Part shown: one piece after another, positions 10,585-21,170 of the stretch
Layout: each line of letters begins with the position of its first letter
Position numbering within the stretch: the first letter of the stretch is position 1
DNA from: Heliopora coerulea
Lineage: Eukaryota > Cnidaria > Anthozoa > Scleralcyonacea > Helioporidae
DNA: 64,000 bases
Assembly (NCBI GenBank): GCA_030142905.1
Contig: JASJOG010000215.1
Span: 310,001 to 374,000 of the forward strand
Direction of reading: 5' to 3'
Program-made: the position numbers and the translations under genes
The notes under the pieces: model-generated
What the model was told of the DNA's origin: nothing
The model's input: only the letters and a program-made list of their open reading frames with translations
Databases searched by the model: none

Positions 10585-11832
10585 ATGGCTGAAGGAGGAT
10601 CTGATGACTATGAAATGGAAGACTTGGGTAGAAAGTATCCCGAATATGATGATTTGAATGAACAAGATTTAGATGATGAGTATGATAATCTTTTAAAAAA
10701 TCGTTTACATTTATTAAGAAATAACAATAACCCTCAATATGATATTAATAAAAGGATTAATTACATTGAAAGAATTAAAGAAAATAAGTTCGGTGAAACA
10801 ACCTTCATTAATAATAAAGATGGTAGGACTGTTATAGGAAGTACAAGTGGAATTATAAACCCTGAAAATAAAAAAAATATTTGCTATTGAAGACTTTATA
10901 AAAAGAAACTTTAAAGATGAAAATTTTAGGCTTGATACTAGAAATAATGATAAAACAATTGAATTAATACAAAACACTGATATAACAGGAAAAAATAACA
11001 TATCTTTTAAACCGCTTAATAGTAAAAATGAACGTGGAAATCCACAAATTGTGCTTAAAAGAAACAAAAAAGGAGAATTAAAATATAATAATGAGGAATC
11101 AGCAAAAGAAGCTGTTAAACAATTTAAAAATCTTGTGAAAAATATTAAAAAAGAACAGGAAGATATAGATCAAATTAGAAAAGATATGCCAATTGTTGAC
11201 AGAACCGCAGAGAATTTTACATCTATTGATGGGTTAACAGATGAAGAGAACCGAGAACTTAAAGGTGTATTAAACCCATCAGAAACTATTGATATGTCAA
11301 CAAGACAAGAAACTCTTAAAATTCAATCAAAATATTTTGAAAAACTCATAAACAAGACAATAGATGAAATAGACCTAAACAAAGGAAATATTCAGAAACG
11401 TATAGTATTAGAGGATAAAGTTATTGGTTTACAAAAAGCTAAAGATTTAACTGATCAACAAATAGAAAAAGAAAATGTAAGAGAACAACAAGAGGAAGAC
11501 ATAACAAGATTACAGAAATTCAAAGAATGGGCAAAAGAAAACATGGCTGGATTACCAGCATTAGTAATATCAATTGCTGGTACTATAACCACTATTATTG
11601 TTGGTAGCAGAAAGCAATTTTAAAAGGAGGTCAAGCAACTGGAGAATTTGCCAAAGCATTGTATAATTTAGGTAAAAAACTGGGAGGATTAATAGCTCCA
11701 TTTTTAAATTTAATTGCTCAATTAGTAGCATTAGGAGCAAAAGGTATTACCTGGTTAGCTAGCAATCTGTGGGCATTAGTAATAGCCTTCACATTATATA
11801 TTTATAGTCAATACAAAAATAAAAAGAAATAA
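10585..11832 (+). pseudogene. acidic coiled-coil membrane protein of the virus-like element, frameshifted
   Basis: ATG at 10585, 8 nt after the integrase stop and preceded by 'tatataa'. The first 95 codons are strongly acidic. A frameshift in the A-run at 10870-10877 leads into a second frame (open from about 10880 to a TAA at 11621) that is charged and helical, with coiled-coil character ('EEDITRLQKFKEWAK'). It ends with a hydrophobic segment 'ALVISIAGTITTIIV'. Another shift near 11610 leads to a third stretch (11614-11832) with two hydrophobic segments ('IAPFLNLIAQLVALGAKG' and 'LWALVIAFTLYIY') and a basic tail. This gives about 415 residues if it was one gene. It may instead be two genes joined near 11.61 kb. 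No known domain is recognised; a virion membrane or internal protein is a guess from context. Confidence 0.55.
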
Positions 11833-11854
11833 AATATAACATATAATATACATT

Positions 11855-13087
11855 ATGAACACAACAGAGAAAGAATTAATTCCAGGATTTAGAAGTCATA
11901 TGGCTACGGTAAAAGGTAATAGGACAAGACATGTTGTTACTTTTAATCCAAATAAAGCATCAGCAGGAGAGGAACTTTATATAGACATTCCTAAACTGAA
12001 AATTGACAGTTGCTTAGTTTCTGGTAGTTTACATTTATTGTTTAACTTTAAAGTAAGTAATACAAAGTCATGGTTTCTTAATAATTTATCAAAAATGCTA
12101 CAGAAAAGACTGGCAGTAAGATTAGCAGGTGAGAAAGTGTATGATAATAGTGGTGAGAACATTTATGAAGTTTATAACGACTTATGGAGGAGTAATTCTC
12201 AAAGACTGGATATGGTTGAATATGGAATTGCTAATGAAAACCTTAGAAAGCTAATTTCAAAAGATGATAGTGGTGCTAAAAATGGAAATACACAGAAAGT
12301 AACTGATGCATTGATGTTGAGTATATATGAACATAAACAGAAGATATGTTTAGACAGAATTATAAGAGATCGTGGACTGTATGCTCCATTTTATATGAAT
12401 AATAATTTCCGTTATATAATAACATTACCTCCAGCAAATGAACTGTCTGTTCAAGCTAATCAAACTCTTGGAACTTACACTTTAGAAGACTTTCAATTGG
12501 AATATGAAACAATAGAAAATATGGATATTGTTAATGAGATATCAGAAAAATACCCAATAGGTAGATCACCATCTTATGAGCATAATACACTTATGAAGAC
12601 TGTTGTATGGGCAGCAGCTAGTACATTAATGAATGAAAATATAAATATCCCAAGAAAGTCGGTGAGAAGTATTGTGTTATTGTTCACTAAAGGAACAAGA
12701 AGTGACAGTGAAGAGTATCTGTATCCAAATATTACAGAAGTGAAATTGACAATTGAAGGAGTACCTAATAGTGTTTACTCACAAGGAATTCCAAATAGTA
12801 GATTCTACGATGAAGCAAAAAGATTATTCGGAATGAAAGACGGAAATGATAATTATATGACAGTTGAAAAATTCTATAGAGATAAATTTGCACTTGTTAT
12901 TGACCTTAGAAGTCATGAAGAAGTGAATAAAACTGCACATGGAAAGAAAAATGTAAATACACAAAATGGTATTATGTTGGAGATTAAAAAGAAAGCACAT
13001 ACTGGAAATATTAATTGCAATATTTTTGTTGTATCAGATGGACTAGTAAATTTCATTAATAGAGACCTTCAAAGCATTCAATATTAG
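11855..13087 (+). CDS. major capsid protein, double jelly-roll type
   Basis: An intact 410-residue frame, ATG at 11855, preceded by 'aatatacatt'. Evidence: length in the range of double-jelly-roll capsid proteins; alternating strand pattern; an early 'YIDIPKLKIDSCLVSGSLHL' strand-loop-strand region; an 'ISEKYPIGRSPSYEH' inter-barrel region; and a C-terminal 'LVNFINRDLQSIQ' ending that is characteristic of Polinton/adintovirus/virophage capsid proteins. It lies directly upstream of the packaging ATPase, the conserved order in this group. It would form the hexon-like shell. The lack of any stop or frameshift over 1.2 kb contrasts with its neighbours. Assignment is by family resemblance; a profile search would settle it. 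Confidence 0.75.
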   Translation: MNTTEKELIPGFRSHMATVKGNRTRHVVTFNPNKASAGEELYIDIPKLKIDSCLVSGSLHLLFNFKVSNTKSWFLNNLSKMLQKRLAVRLAGEKVYDNSGENIYEVYNDLWRSNSQRLDMVEYGIANENLRKLISKDDSGAKNGNTQKVTDALMLSIYEHKQKICLDRIIRDRGLYAPFYMNNNFRYIITLPPANELSVQANQTLGTYTLEDFQLEYETIENMDIVNEISEKYPIGRSPSYEHNTLMKTVVWAAASTLMNENINIPRKSVRSIVLLFTKGTRSDSEEYLYPNITEVKLTIEGVPNSVYSQGIPNSRFYDEAKRLFGMKDGNDNYMTVEKFYRDKFALVIDLRSHEEVNKTAHGKKNVNTQNGIMLEIKKKAHTGNINCNIFVVSDGLVNFINRDLQSIQY

Positions 13088-13098
13088 ATATTAAATAA

Positions 13099-13702
13099 AT
13101 GTCCACACCTTTTAATATGATTATTACAGGAATGACAGGCTGTGGGAAAACGCATTATCTTCTTAATTTTATAGAAAAAAACTTCATGAACCACTTTGAT
13201 TACATTATAATAATATGTCCTACTTTTAGTTGGAATAAAACTTATGAGAATTGGAAATACATAAATGACCCAGATATAATTATAATTGAATGTGGGCAAG
13301 ATTATATTGATAATATGCTTAGATTTGCTTCAAAAATATACCGAGGAACCAATAGTTTGATTATTTTAGATGACTGTGCATGTAGTTCAGATGTTAAGAA
13401 AAGAGTTAGTGAATTGGTAAAATTAGGATTCGGAGGGAGGTATTACGGCCTTTCAACTATTGTTATTACTCAACAATTGACAAACATAAGCAAATCATAC
13501 AGAGAAAATATAAAGCAAATTGAGTACTTTTTATAATCCCAATAGAAATGATATGAAAATCATAATAGATGATTATATGAATGGCGTTAGTAAGGAAGAG
13601 ATAAAAAGAATAATAGATACCCTTAAGAATAATAAGCATTCTGTATTAGAGATCAATTTAAATTATCCATATGAATATAAAATATGTGGTATGTCTGTTT
13701 AA
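13099..13702 (+). pseudogene. A32-type (FtsK/HerA superfamily) DNA-packaging ATPase, frameshifted
   Basis: ATG at 13099, 11 nt after the capsid stop. Walker A is 'GMTGCGKTH' at residues 10-18. Walker B is 'LIILDDCA' near residue 90, followed by the sensor-like 'STIVITQQ' near residue 120. This is the motif set of the poxvirus A32 / Polinton packaging ATPase that pumps DNA into the capsid. The first frame stops at 13536, but the C-terminal part ('YNPNRNDMKIIIDDYMNG') lies in the +1 frame from about 13522 to 13702. A single-base frameshift near 13510-13530 therefore interrupts an otherwise complete protein of about 200 residues. The catalytic motifs are all intact. Confidence 0.85.
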
Positions 13703-13768
13703 CTTAACATTAAGATAAATCAATGTCTGTTTAACCTGACATTAAAATCTACGGTATTGTATAAATCC

Positions 13769-14286
13769 ATGCCAAAGCGTAAAAAGTACCTTGAAGTAGT
13801 GGAAGAACTGGAAGATGAAATCAAAACCGCAGAAATAGATGCTGTCAACGATGCTGTCAGAGAAGTTGATCCGCAAGATGAAATCAAAAGGAAAAGGGAA
13901 GAATTAATTAAATTAGCAGAGGATGAGCAGTTTGATAGAGATGTTAAAGCTATTAAAAAAGCAAGTAATAAGACAATAGAAAAATATTATAATGAATATG
14001 AAAGGAAAAGAATGCAAAAAGCTAATGAATTTATAACTGACCAATTAATAAGTAAGTTTCCTGATGTATTAGGTGGTTTGGATGCAATAGAAAAACCAGA
14101 AGTATTATCTAAAGAATTACGAATAGATGACTTATTGAAAAGTGATGTAATAAAAATTGTTGAAATGATAAGTCCTTATATTCCATGTCTGGTGGTATTA
14201 CTACTGGTAAACATATTTATGACCACAAAAAGAACAAAATTAATAAACTTGTAGAGATTCCTACAGAAAATAACAAAGATAATTAG
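13769..14286 (+). pseudogene. charged helical element protein, frameshifted near its end
   Basis: ATG at 13769, preceded by 'tgtataaatcc', gives a better start than the in-frame codons upstream. About 140 residues are Glu/Lys-rich and predicted helical, with coiled-coil heptads around residues 45-95. Near 14185 the frame shifts into one with 'GGITTG' and a basic tail and a TAG at 14284-14286; the unshifted frame instead reads an accidental hydrophobic tail to 14254. Function unknown; it looks like an internal or core virion protein. The last about 32 bp of the gene ('aataaacttgtagag' onwards) recur at about 15288-15319. Confidence 0.5.
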
Positions 14287-14370
14287 TAGAGTAGTATTGG
14301 TATGGGGCAAAAAATACCATTTTTGCTGAATAAATTTGGTAAAAAAGTGCTCATACACTAGTCCTATACT
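14236..14370 (+). repeat. direct repeat, copy 1 (second copy at about 15286-15470)
   Basis: The string 'aataaacttgtagagattcc' with its continuation through 'acagaaaataa', then an 'agagtagtat' motif, then 'aaaaaataccattttt', then 'ctgaataaatttgg' occurs here and again, in the same order and orientation, at 15286-15470. Both copies contain a short frame starting 'ATGGGNCAAAAAATACC' that encodes the same 16 residues (MGQKIPFLLNKFGKKV). This is either a duplicated small gene or a terminal-region repeat. Copy 1 overlaps the 3' end of the preceding gene. Confidence 0.75.
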
Positions 14371-14456
14371 GCTATCGACGATATAGTCATTGATTTATGT
14401 CCTCCAACCAACGGAATGACTAAAAAATATGACAAAATATATGGTAATATATAAAT

Positions 14457-15246
14457 ATGTCAAGAGAAGAGATAGATTTGAACGATCTAGATAACAGAAG
14501 GCAACAAGAGGAAGAGGAAGAGAATGAAGAAACAGATTTCGGTGGCGGATCAAATGAGAATGATTTATTGGATAGTCTAGACTTGTTATCAAATAGAGGA
14601 AAAGATGTCAATGATAAGTTAAATAAATTATTAGGAAATCGTGTATATCAAACCAGAAATATAGGTTTCTTCATTGAAGATTTACCATTACTGGAAAGAG
14701 AGAAAGGGTACACAGATCCTAGATTTATTAAATATCTAATGGAAACTCAAGATTTCGAAATTGAAAAAAACAATAAACATATCTAGGGTTCTAATTATGA
14801 GGTATCATATAATGGCGAACCTTTTGTTAACAATGAAGGTATAAGAATCCTTCCAGTTAGAAATTTTAAAACAACCGATGGTGTCATAAGCAAGCCAGAA
14901 GATTTAAACCAAATTATTTACGATATACCAAACCATTATGATAATTGGTGGAAAATAGAGCTTGATAAAATTTTAAAACGTTCGGGAATAGCTACCGCAA
15001 TCGGTTAATCAATAATTGCGCTAGTAACTGGTTTATCTCTTGGACTAAACGAACTGGATAAGACATTGTACGCGATGCTAAACAGTAAGCAAGGAAGTAA
15101 ACTCCAGTAGAAAAAGAGATGTAATACCATGGATAGAGATACAAAAAGCCTCCAGTAAAGGTGTGATTTTCATTGGTGAAAATTTATATTTAATAATTGG
15201 TGGGTTATTGATATATTTATATAGTACAATAAAAAACAGAAAATGA
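14457..15246 (+). pseudogene. acidic multi-membrane element protein with two nonsense codons and a frameshift
   Basis: ATG at 14457 follows 'taatatataaat'. One frame runs from 14457 to a TAG at 15108-15110 (217 codons), interrupted by a TAG at 14784-14786 and a TAA at 15006-15008. Near 15105 it shifts to a frame ending TGA at about 15244, which includes the hydrophobic segment 'NLYLIIGGLLIYLY'. The start is Asp/Glu-rich; the middle has an aromatic-rich 'YDIPNHYDNWWKIELD'. A second hydrophobic stretch ('IALVTGLSLGL') suggests two membrane segments. No known family beyond other copies in virus-like elements is recognised. Confidence 0.5.
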
Positions 15247-15285
15247 TATAAAAGTTGTGCATATGGTTATTATAAAATACAGCAT

Positions 15286-15501
15286 AATAAACTTGTAGAG
15301 ATTCCTACAGAAAATAATATTGCCACTTAGAAAAAAGTGGTGAGTATGACTAGAGTAGTATATAATATGAGGGTGCTCCAAAAAAATGCCAATTTTAACA
15401 AAAAGGTGCATGGGCCAAAAAATACCATTTTTACTGAATAAATTTGGCAAAAAAGTGCACCTGGAGGAAAGTGTGCTAGCGCCCCCATATCATATACTAC
15501 C
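15286..15501. repeat. right-end region of the virus-like element: direct repeat copy 2 and an inverted repeat
   Basis: This contains copy 2 of the 14236-14370 repeat, plus two imperfect internal repeats ('caaaaaaatgccaatttt' and 'caaaaaataccattttta'). 'gtagtatataatatgagggtgc' at 15355-15376 is matched in inverted orientation by 'gcgcccccatatcatatactac' at 15480-15501, a 22-bp imperfect inverted repeat enclosing about 100 bp. It could be a small hairpin element or part of the element's terminus. Confidence 0.6.
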
Positions 15502-18496
15502 CAGCGTAAAATAATTTAACCTGGCAGCTCGACCCTTGTGTTAAATTTCTGCTTTCATTTCTTTCGTGGAATCTGCTTTCATTTCTTTCGTGGCATCTAC
15601 TTTCCCGGACAAGAGATGCTTCGGTGATCTCAAGGTCAAATACAACAAAAATATGAGCAACAGAAATCCATTTCTGAAATAGTATTAAAATCTCTCGCTT
15701 CTGGCCAGACAGACCAGGATTTCTCAAGATTTATATACGATTGTTTAATTTTCTCACTATTATCATTTCTCCAGTCTACTCTGTAGCAATCGAGCAGCTC
15801 CGTGTGAAGAGATCTTTATATAATCAATCTAACTTGATTATATAAACAGAACTTAAGGAAGCTCCAAGATTTTCCATCCATCCAAATTCCAATTATTTGA
15901 GCCTCAAAAAGTTCATTTCTAGCATTTTTAAAGGAAAAAGTCCTTCTCACTAAGATTTTTCTCCGTATTTCTAGTATACAGCTCGAGTTTTAGAATTTCA
16001 ACAATCCATCATTTTGGCATGAAATGCAACGGGTGGTGCAACGTATGAATTAATTGGAAAACTCGGACAAACATTGTAAAATGATTCCTTTACAAAAAAA
16101 GGATTGGTGTCACCAATTGGTGCTTTGAGGGTCTTCTTGGTGTCCACACTTGCTCATAATAAATGCTAGTGGAAAAGAAGTATTCTTTACATTATCGCCG
16201 ACTAACAATTTTAAAGAGGCACAAGAACGATAAGTTAGGTCATGTCACCGCTGCCGTGGCCGGTTACATGTGTAGCAAAAGAACGGACTTAACGTAATCT
16301 CCGTTTTACCGCCAACGGTAAAGTGGAAAGCCAGGATTGTCTCACAACTAAGGCAAACGATGAAAACGTATGTCTAAAACTTTACCTAACCTAATGCTTC
16401 ACCAAGAATGACAGACAGGCGTAAACAAAACTCTCTTATGCGCAACATGTTGAAAGTAGTAATGCATTCCAGGGAAATATGACACCTTATCAAGCTGTCA
16501 AGCACGATACGTGAGTCCGATCCTCATAAAGATCAGTGGTTATGGCCGCGTTCAAGCTTTTTATTTCAGGCACGTTAGCGGTTGCCAGTATTAAAAGGTC
16601 GATAGCTGCCGCTGGATTAGGAACAGATCCGAACTACATGATTGATTTAATCGATCAACACAGCTATAATTCGATAAAGCAAACATCAGGTTTAAAAGAA
16701 TTATTTTACTTCACTTTTGTCCACAATGACTCAACGTTTCAATCGTACGACATATGATGTTATTTGTGTTTTCTGCACTTCTTGGACGGTGGGAAGAATC
16801 TAGGTAATTTGTACTTTGGTAAAAGTATTTTTCCCAGTAAAATGGTAGCTTACATGTAGCTATCTGTGAAACACACGAACCGATCATGACATCGGTGATA
16901 AGCTCACATTCATCGCTCTAGTTTCTGTTTATTAAACTTAATGCCTAAAATGAGAGTGAAAATTATTCATTTGTATTTGTATTTCTCATTACCTAACGCA
17001 ACCGCCTTGAAACGTTCTCCAACTGCACCCCCTACAGACAACTATCGTTAGGTAGAAGGCCGTTGTATTGCAGTGTTTGTCAGTTTTTTAATCAACAAAC
17101 ACGCGTAACCACCGTGACATTTCACGCCAAAGTTATGGATTAAGGCCCTTTCAGGATTTGGTCCTCAGTGAAGGTGACAGGTTTTCACACAAGGATTATC
17201 CTCCCATTTCGTACAGATCTCACAATTTATCACATATCACGAACACAGCCGGCAAGAATTAAGATCTCGATTCGACCTTGTTCACCGACGTTGAAACTGC
17301 GTCAAAAAACAGGTCAATATCACAAATCAAACTGGAGTTGAAATTTCGACGTCGATGCCACGTCGACACGAATATCCCAATCATTAATTTGGTCGACGTC
17401 CGTTGTTTTATTTCAACAAAATTCACTAGCTGGTGAATATAAGTAAAATAGCACAAAATATGAAAGATATTCACGAAATCATGCAATGTCCATAATCTTG
17501 CTCATGATAAAACGTTAATGTAACACAGGGTTTTCATCACATTATACATGAGCCAGTTTATTTACAGAAAGATTCAAGCAACATCTAAAATAATCGACGT
17601 TCATTCAGAATATCACGGCAAAGAGAAGACATCCGGGCCAGAAAGCCGATTTCACTCATAAATGGTCGCGATCGTGACAACAATTTGACCAGCATGAAGT
17701 TATTTGGCTATCGAGTAGAATTCTGATTTAAAAATGCCAGCACTTTCTAGTTATCGTTGATGAAGATTTTATGTAACTATGACCTCCTTTGTTACCAAGA
17801 AAAAGATAAAATTCGTCAGAGGTTAAAAACAATTAAATCCAGATTAGTTCTTGAAATCGGAATTATTGTCAAACCAAATTCAGAAATATATATTTTCAGG
17901 AGTAAGAGCTATACAGTTATATGAAGAAAGAAGCCAACTTGAATATATTTTCAAGCTAGCGTGTATTGTTGGAGAATATTTAGTCAGAAATAATGAATGT
18001 AATAGCACAGCAAATGAGACTTTAGATGAACACAAATGAGCAAGAAGTTCCAAATAAAAGAAATAAGACACTGGTTTACCTTACTGTAGTGGATATGGGA
18101 CCATACGGATCGATAGGATTTTCTCAAGCAAGGGGAGGTGCAAAATACCGGTCAAACAAATTGCCTTAACGACCAAAGAACCAAACGGGTTTCAAACGTT
18201 CCACCACGGTCGACATATTAGTGGCGAAATTTTTCAAACGGGACTCTGCTGCAGTTCAGAAGCGTGTTTATTTGCCCTGTTAACTTTCGAAGTACAAGGA
18301 ATCTGTTGAAATGCTAAGGAATAGAACTAGTTAAATCTAAGTCATTTTTCAGGTTATGTGTCTTGAGTGACGTTGAAGTACAAAAACAATTTGATTTGTA
18401 TATCGCCGCAAACCGGTGGACGTTCAGTTTATAAGGAGGTAGACTAAACATCAAATATATTCGTTCTGCTTTTTTTTTTTGGTTGTTTTTTCAATT
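15502..18496. other. no recognised gene; one short tandem duplication
   Basis: I see no confident coding region. At about 15548-15599 a 24-bp unit 'tctgctttcatttctttcgtgg' is tandemly doubled. A short open frame at 17851-18039 begins just after 'ttttcag' and could be an exon, but it has no recognisable motif. Poly-T at 18470-18480 precedes the copia remnant. Confidence 0.5.
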
Positions 18497-21170
18497 ATGG
18501 AGTGGAAATGGTCAGTCGACAAACTAGACGGGAATAACTAGACTACTTAGAAATTCGAAAAAACTTCTACTATTGGCGACTCTTCTTTGAGATTAGTAGT
18601 TGGTTCTGAGATACTCAAAGACGAAGCGTCGTCAAGAAAAACGACAGAAGTTCAGTTACAATCGCAGAAAGCGCTATCGACATTGGCCATTAATACTGCT
18701 ATAGTATATTTTGTATAGTCATGCGACAAGCCGAAGAAAGTGCTGGGGTCTGGCAATGTGCATATGAGCATCTTTCTTTGGGGAAGAACACCCTAAAGAG
18801 CTTAATTCTACGTCGTATTGTACGTACCAAAACTCTTCTGCAACCTGTTTCCTGTGCGACTAGCAGTTTTTGAAGGCAACAAGGGGAGGTTTGGTCGCAA
18901 TCAGTGTTGGATCAGAGACAAGAGTGGAAAGCGCAGTATATGGGCCCCCTAGTGGACAAATTGTATCAGTTAAATTGTACAGACGTGTCTGATGCACCCC
19001 TTTTAGCGCCATATGTGCACGTGTTACTTCTGAAGAAATGCGTTGAATATGAACTTGTGCAAACTTGTACTAGGTATTACCGCAGAGGTGCTAACGGGTC
19101 TGTCATTTTCTGAAAAATGTTCGGCAGGACAGATGCACAGTAATCCGTTTCCTGCTGTATTAGAGATTCGGTTAACGGGGAAATTATGACTGGTGTGTAG
19201 ACGTGTGTCGTCCAAAGTATAGTGAATGAATATGACGAGAAAAAAACTAGTTTATTGTTGACCACAATCAATGTTGTCCGGCGTATTTTATAAAAAACAA
19301 GTCCGAAGTAATTGATAAATCCAAATTAAGAGTTTGAAACCATGACAAAGAATGATGCCGGTGTGACGATGTCAACTCTGCGAATATACAATGGTGGCGA
19401 CAACCTGTCGACTGCGTTTCAGAACTATCTAAAGGAAAAAAGGAATGAGACAACAGTTTACTGTGCCACATTCACCTCAGTAGCACTGCGTAGTAGAATG
19501 GACGAATCGAACTGAGTCAGCTCTCTCAATGATCGCATATGTTAGGTTGCCTAGGTGATAAACCGGATGCCTATGACGGCGATAAAGTACAACAAAACTC
19601 CCTACGAGAGGGGTTGTGCGGAAAGAAAGCAGATGTGGGCCACCTACGGGTATTGGGATGCACGGGTTATGCACCCGCGCCGGACGAGGACCGACGAAAG
19701 TTTAAAAGATACGAAGAACATGCATTTCGTTGACTACAGCTTGACGTCGGAAGGATGTTGTCTGTTTCGTGAGACGAAACGGTAACTATTCGTCCGCAGA
19801 GATGTCCAACTTAAAGAAAACGACTTTAGTCACAAAGAAACAATATAAATGACATATCAAGTCATAGAACAAAAGCAAGAAGTCGAGCAAGTGAAACAAG
19901 CAGAACCCAAAATTATGAGAGGCAGAAAAGAAAAAAACAGAGGAACTGGAAAAAGATGAAGAAGAGCAACAGCCCCATAAGCCGCGTTAATCTACAAGAT
20001 TGGAAAGAGTTCACTAGTCAGACAGGGTTAGGATTAACACAGAGACTGCGAATACAAGTCATCAAATTCATCATGTCGCTTACAATGTACGCGAGATTGA
20101 TCGACATTCAACCATACAAGAAACAATAACAACTGACCAGACCTAAGAATGGAAACTTGATGCTAAAAGATGGAATCAAAGCAGGGTTAGGTTTAGGATT
20201 AGATTTAAGGTTAGAGTTAGATTAGAGTTAGATTAGGGTTACGGTTTCGGGTTAGAGTTAAGGTTAATGTTAAGTTGATTGAAAACGAGTCGAGAAACCT
20301 GTCCGAGCTACCCCCTGGCCGTAAAGCTTTTGAACGTAAATGGGTGTTGGAGGTGAAACATCGTATCGATGGTACAGTGCAACACTTTAAAGCACCCTGA
20401 GTTACTAGGGATATGTCCAGAAATATCAAATCTGCTGTGATGACATTTTATCTCCGGTAGTGCGTTTTTTGTCATTAGGTTAATTGTTAGCTTTTTGAGC
20501 TCGGAATAACATGCTTATTCTCCAGATCAACGTGGATTCCATTCTGTACAACAGAAAAACGTATGAAGAAATACCTATGCAGCAACCAAAAGGATACTGT
20601 ACGTACATGTAAAAAGTAGGAAAGAGAGTCTGGTAGGCAAGCTTAAAACGTCACTAGATCAGTTGAAGTAGTCGCCGCAATGTTGGAGTAAAACTTTCCG
20701 GCAATACGTTTTGAAAGTTGGTTGCATCCAAGCTTCAGGAAATTCTTGTATATACATTAGAAATAGAGAAAAGTTATTAACCAATGCCGTCTGCAAAACC
20801 TTAACTGTTAAATATGACTAAATGGAAATGCGTTTATGTTCGCAAGATCTAGAAATAGTGACCTGCCTGAGAAAAAAAAACAAGTGACGGTTTCACTATT
20901 AACAGCAGAAGCGGAATACGTAGCGTTCAGTATAGCCACCCAAGACTTAATCTGACTTCGAAGGCTACTTCTGGATATTGGAATGCAACTCAACAGACAA
21001 ACGCTATACACGAAGACAACCAAGGAGCTATATTGCAATATAGCGAGGAATGCCGTGGCTCAGGCAAGTTCCAAGCACGACCATATTGGTAACCACTTCA
21101 TCTGAAGTATGTCACCAAAGATGAGGTCGTCGTACACATCCTAAAAAAGCTTCGGTAAAAATATTACTTC
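18497..21170 (+). mobile_element. eroded Ty1/copia LTR retrotransposon
   Basis: Pieces of Pol and Gag appear in the right order in all three forward frames. At 18497 there is an N-terminal Gag-like start with 'KLDGNN', then 'QKALSTLAINTA' near 18665. At about 19250-19320 there is an integrase-core piece ('YFIKNKSEVID'). At 19540-19800 the integrase C-terminal region reads 'PMTAIKYNKTPYER', 'KADVGHLRVLGCTGYA' and 'FVRRDVQ'-like strings. At 20280-20480 the RT start reads 'LPPGRKAFERKWVLEVKH'. At about 20880-20990 an RNase H piece reads 'SLLTAEAEYVAFSIATQD'. The order Gag-INT-RT-RH is diagnostic of copia. Dozens of stops and frameshifts show it is long dead. LTRs could not be delimited. Confidence 0.85.
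20168..20275 (+). repeat. degenerate telomere-like (TTAGGG-related) tract inside the copia remnant
   Basis: Runs of 'ggttaggtttagg', 'gttagagttagattag', 'gattagggttacgg' and 'gggttagagttaagg' form about 100 bp of imperfect TTAGGG/TTAGAG repeats. They lie between integrase and RT pieces of the copia remnant, so they interrupt or replace coding sequence. Short CCCTAA-like strings also occur in each 2.1-kb unit ('aaacctaaccctaatcc'). Confidence 0.7.

Larger units (their letters stand above)
5534..15500. mobile_element. virus-like integrating element of the Polinton/adintovirus kind, without visible polymerase
   Basis: About ten closely packed, intronless genes of uniform AT-rich composition: three on the minus strand (5.53-8.15 kb) and seven on the plus strand (8.20-15.25 kb). 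Recognisable products are a double-jelly-roll capsid protein, a penton-like protein, an A32-type packaging ATPase, a retroviral-type integrase with chromodomain and a LamG-domain fibre. Capsid plus ATPase plus rve integrase is the Polinton (Maverick)/adintovirus signature. Typical Polintons are 15-20 kb and encode a B-family DNA polymerase and an adenovirus-like protease; neither is seen in these 10 kb. Most genes carry stops or frameshifts, so this is a resident, inactive copy. Ends are approximate: no terminal inverted repeat or target duplication was identified. Confidence 0.8.

Noticed and set aside
15217..15450. Minus-strand frame of 77 codons at the right end of the virus-like element
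   Set aside because: It is the reverse complement of the direct repeat that holds the 16-residue mini-frame, and other features explain it.
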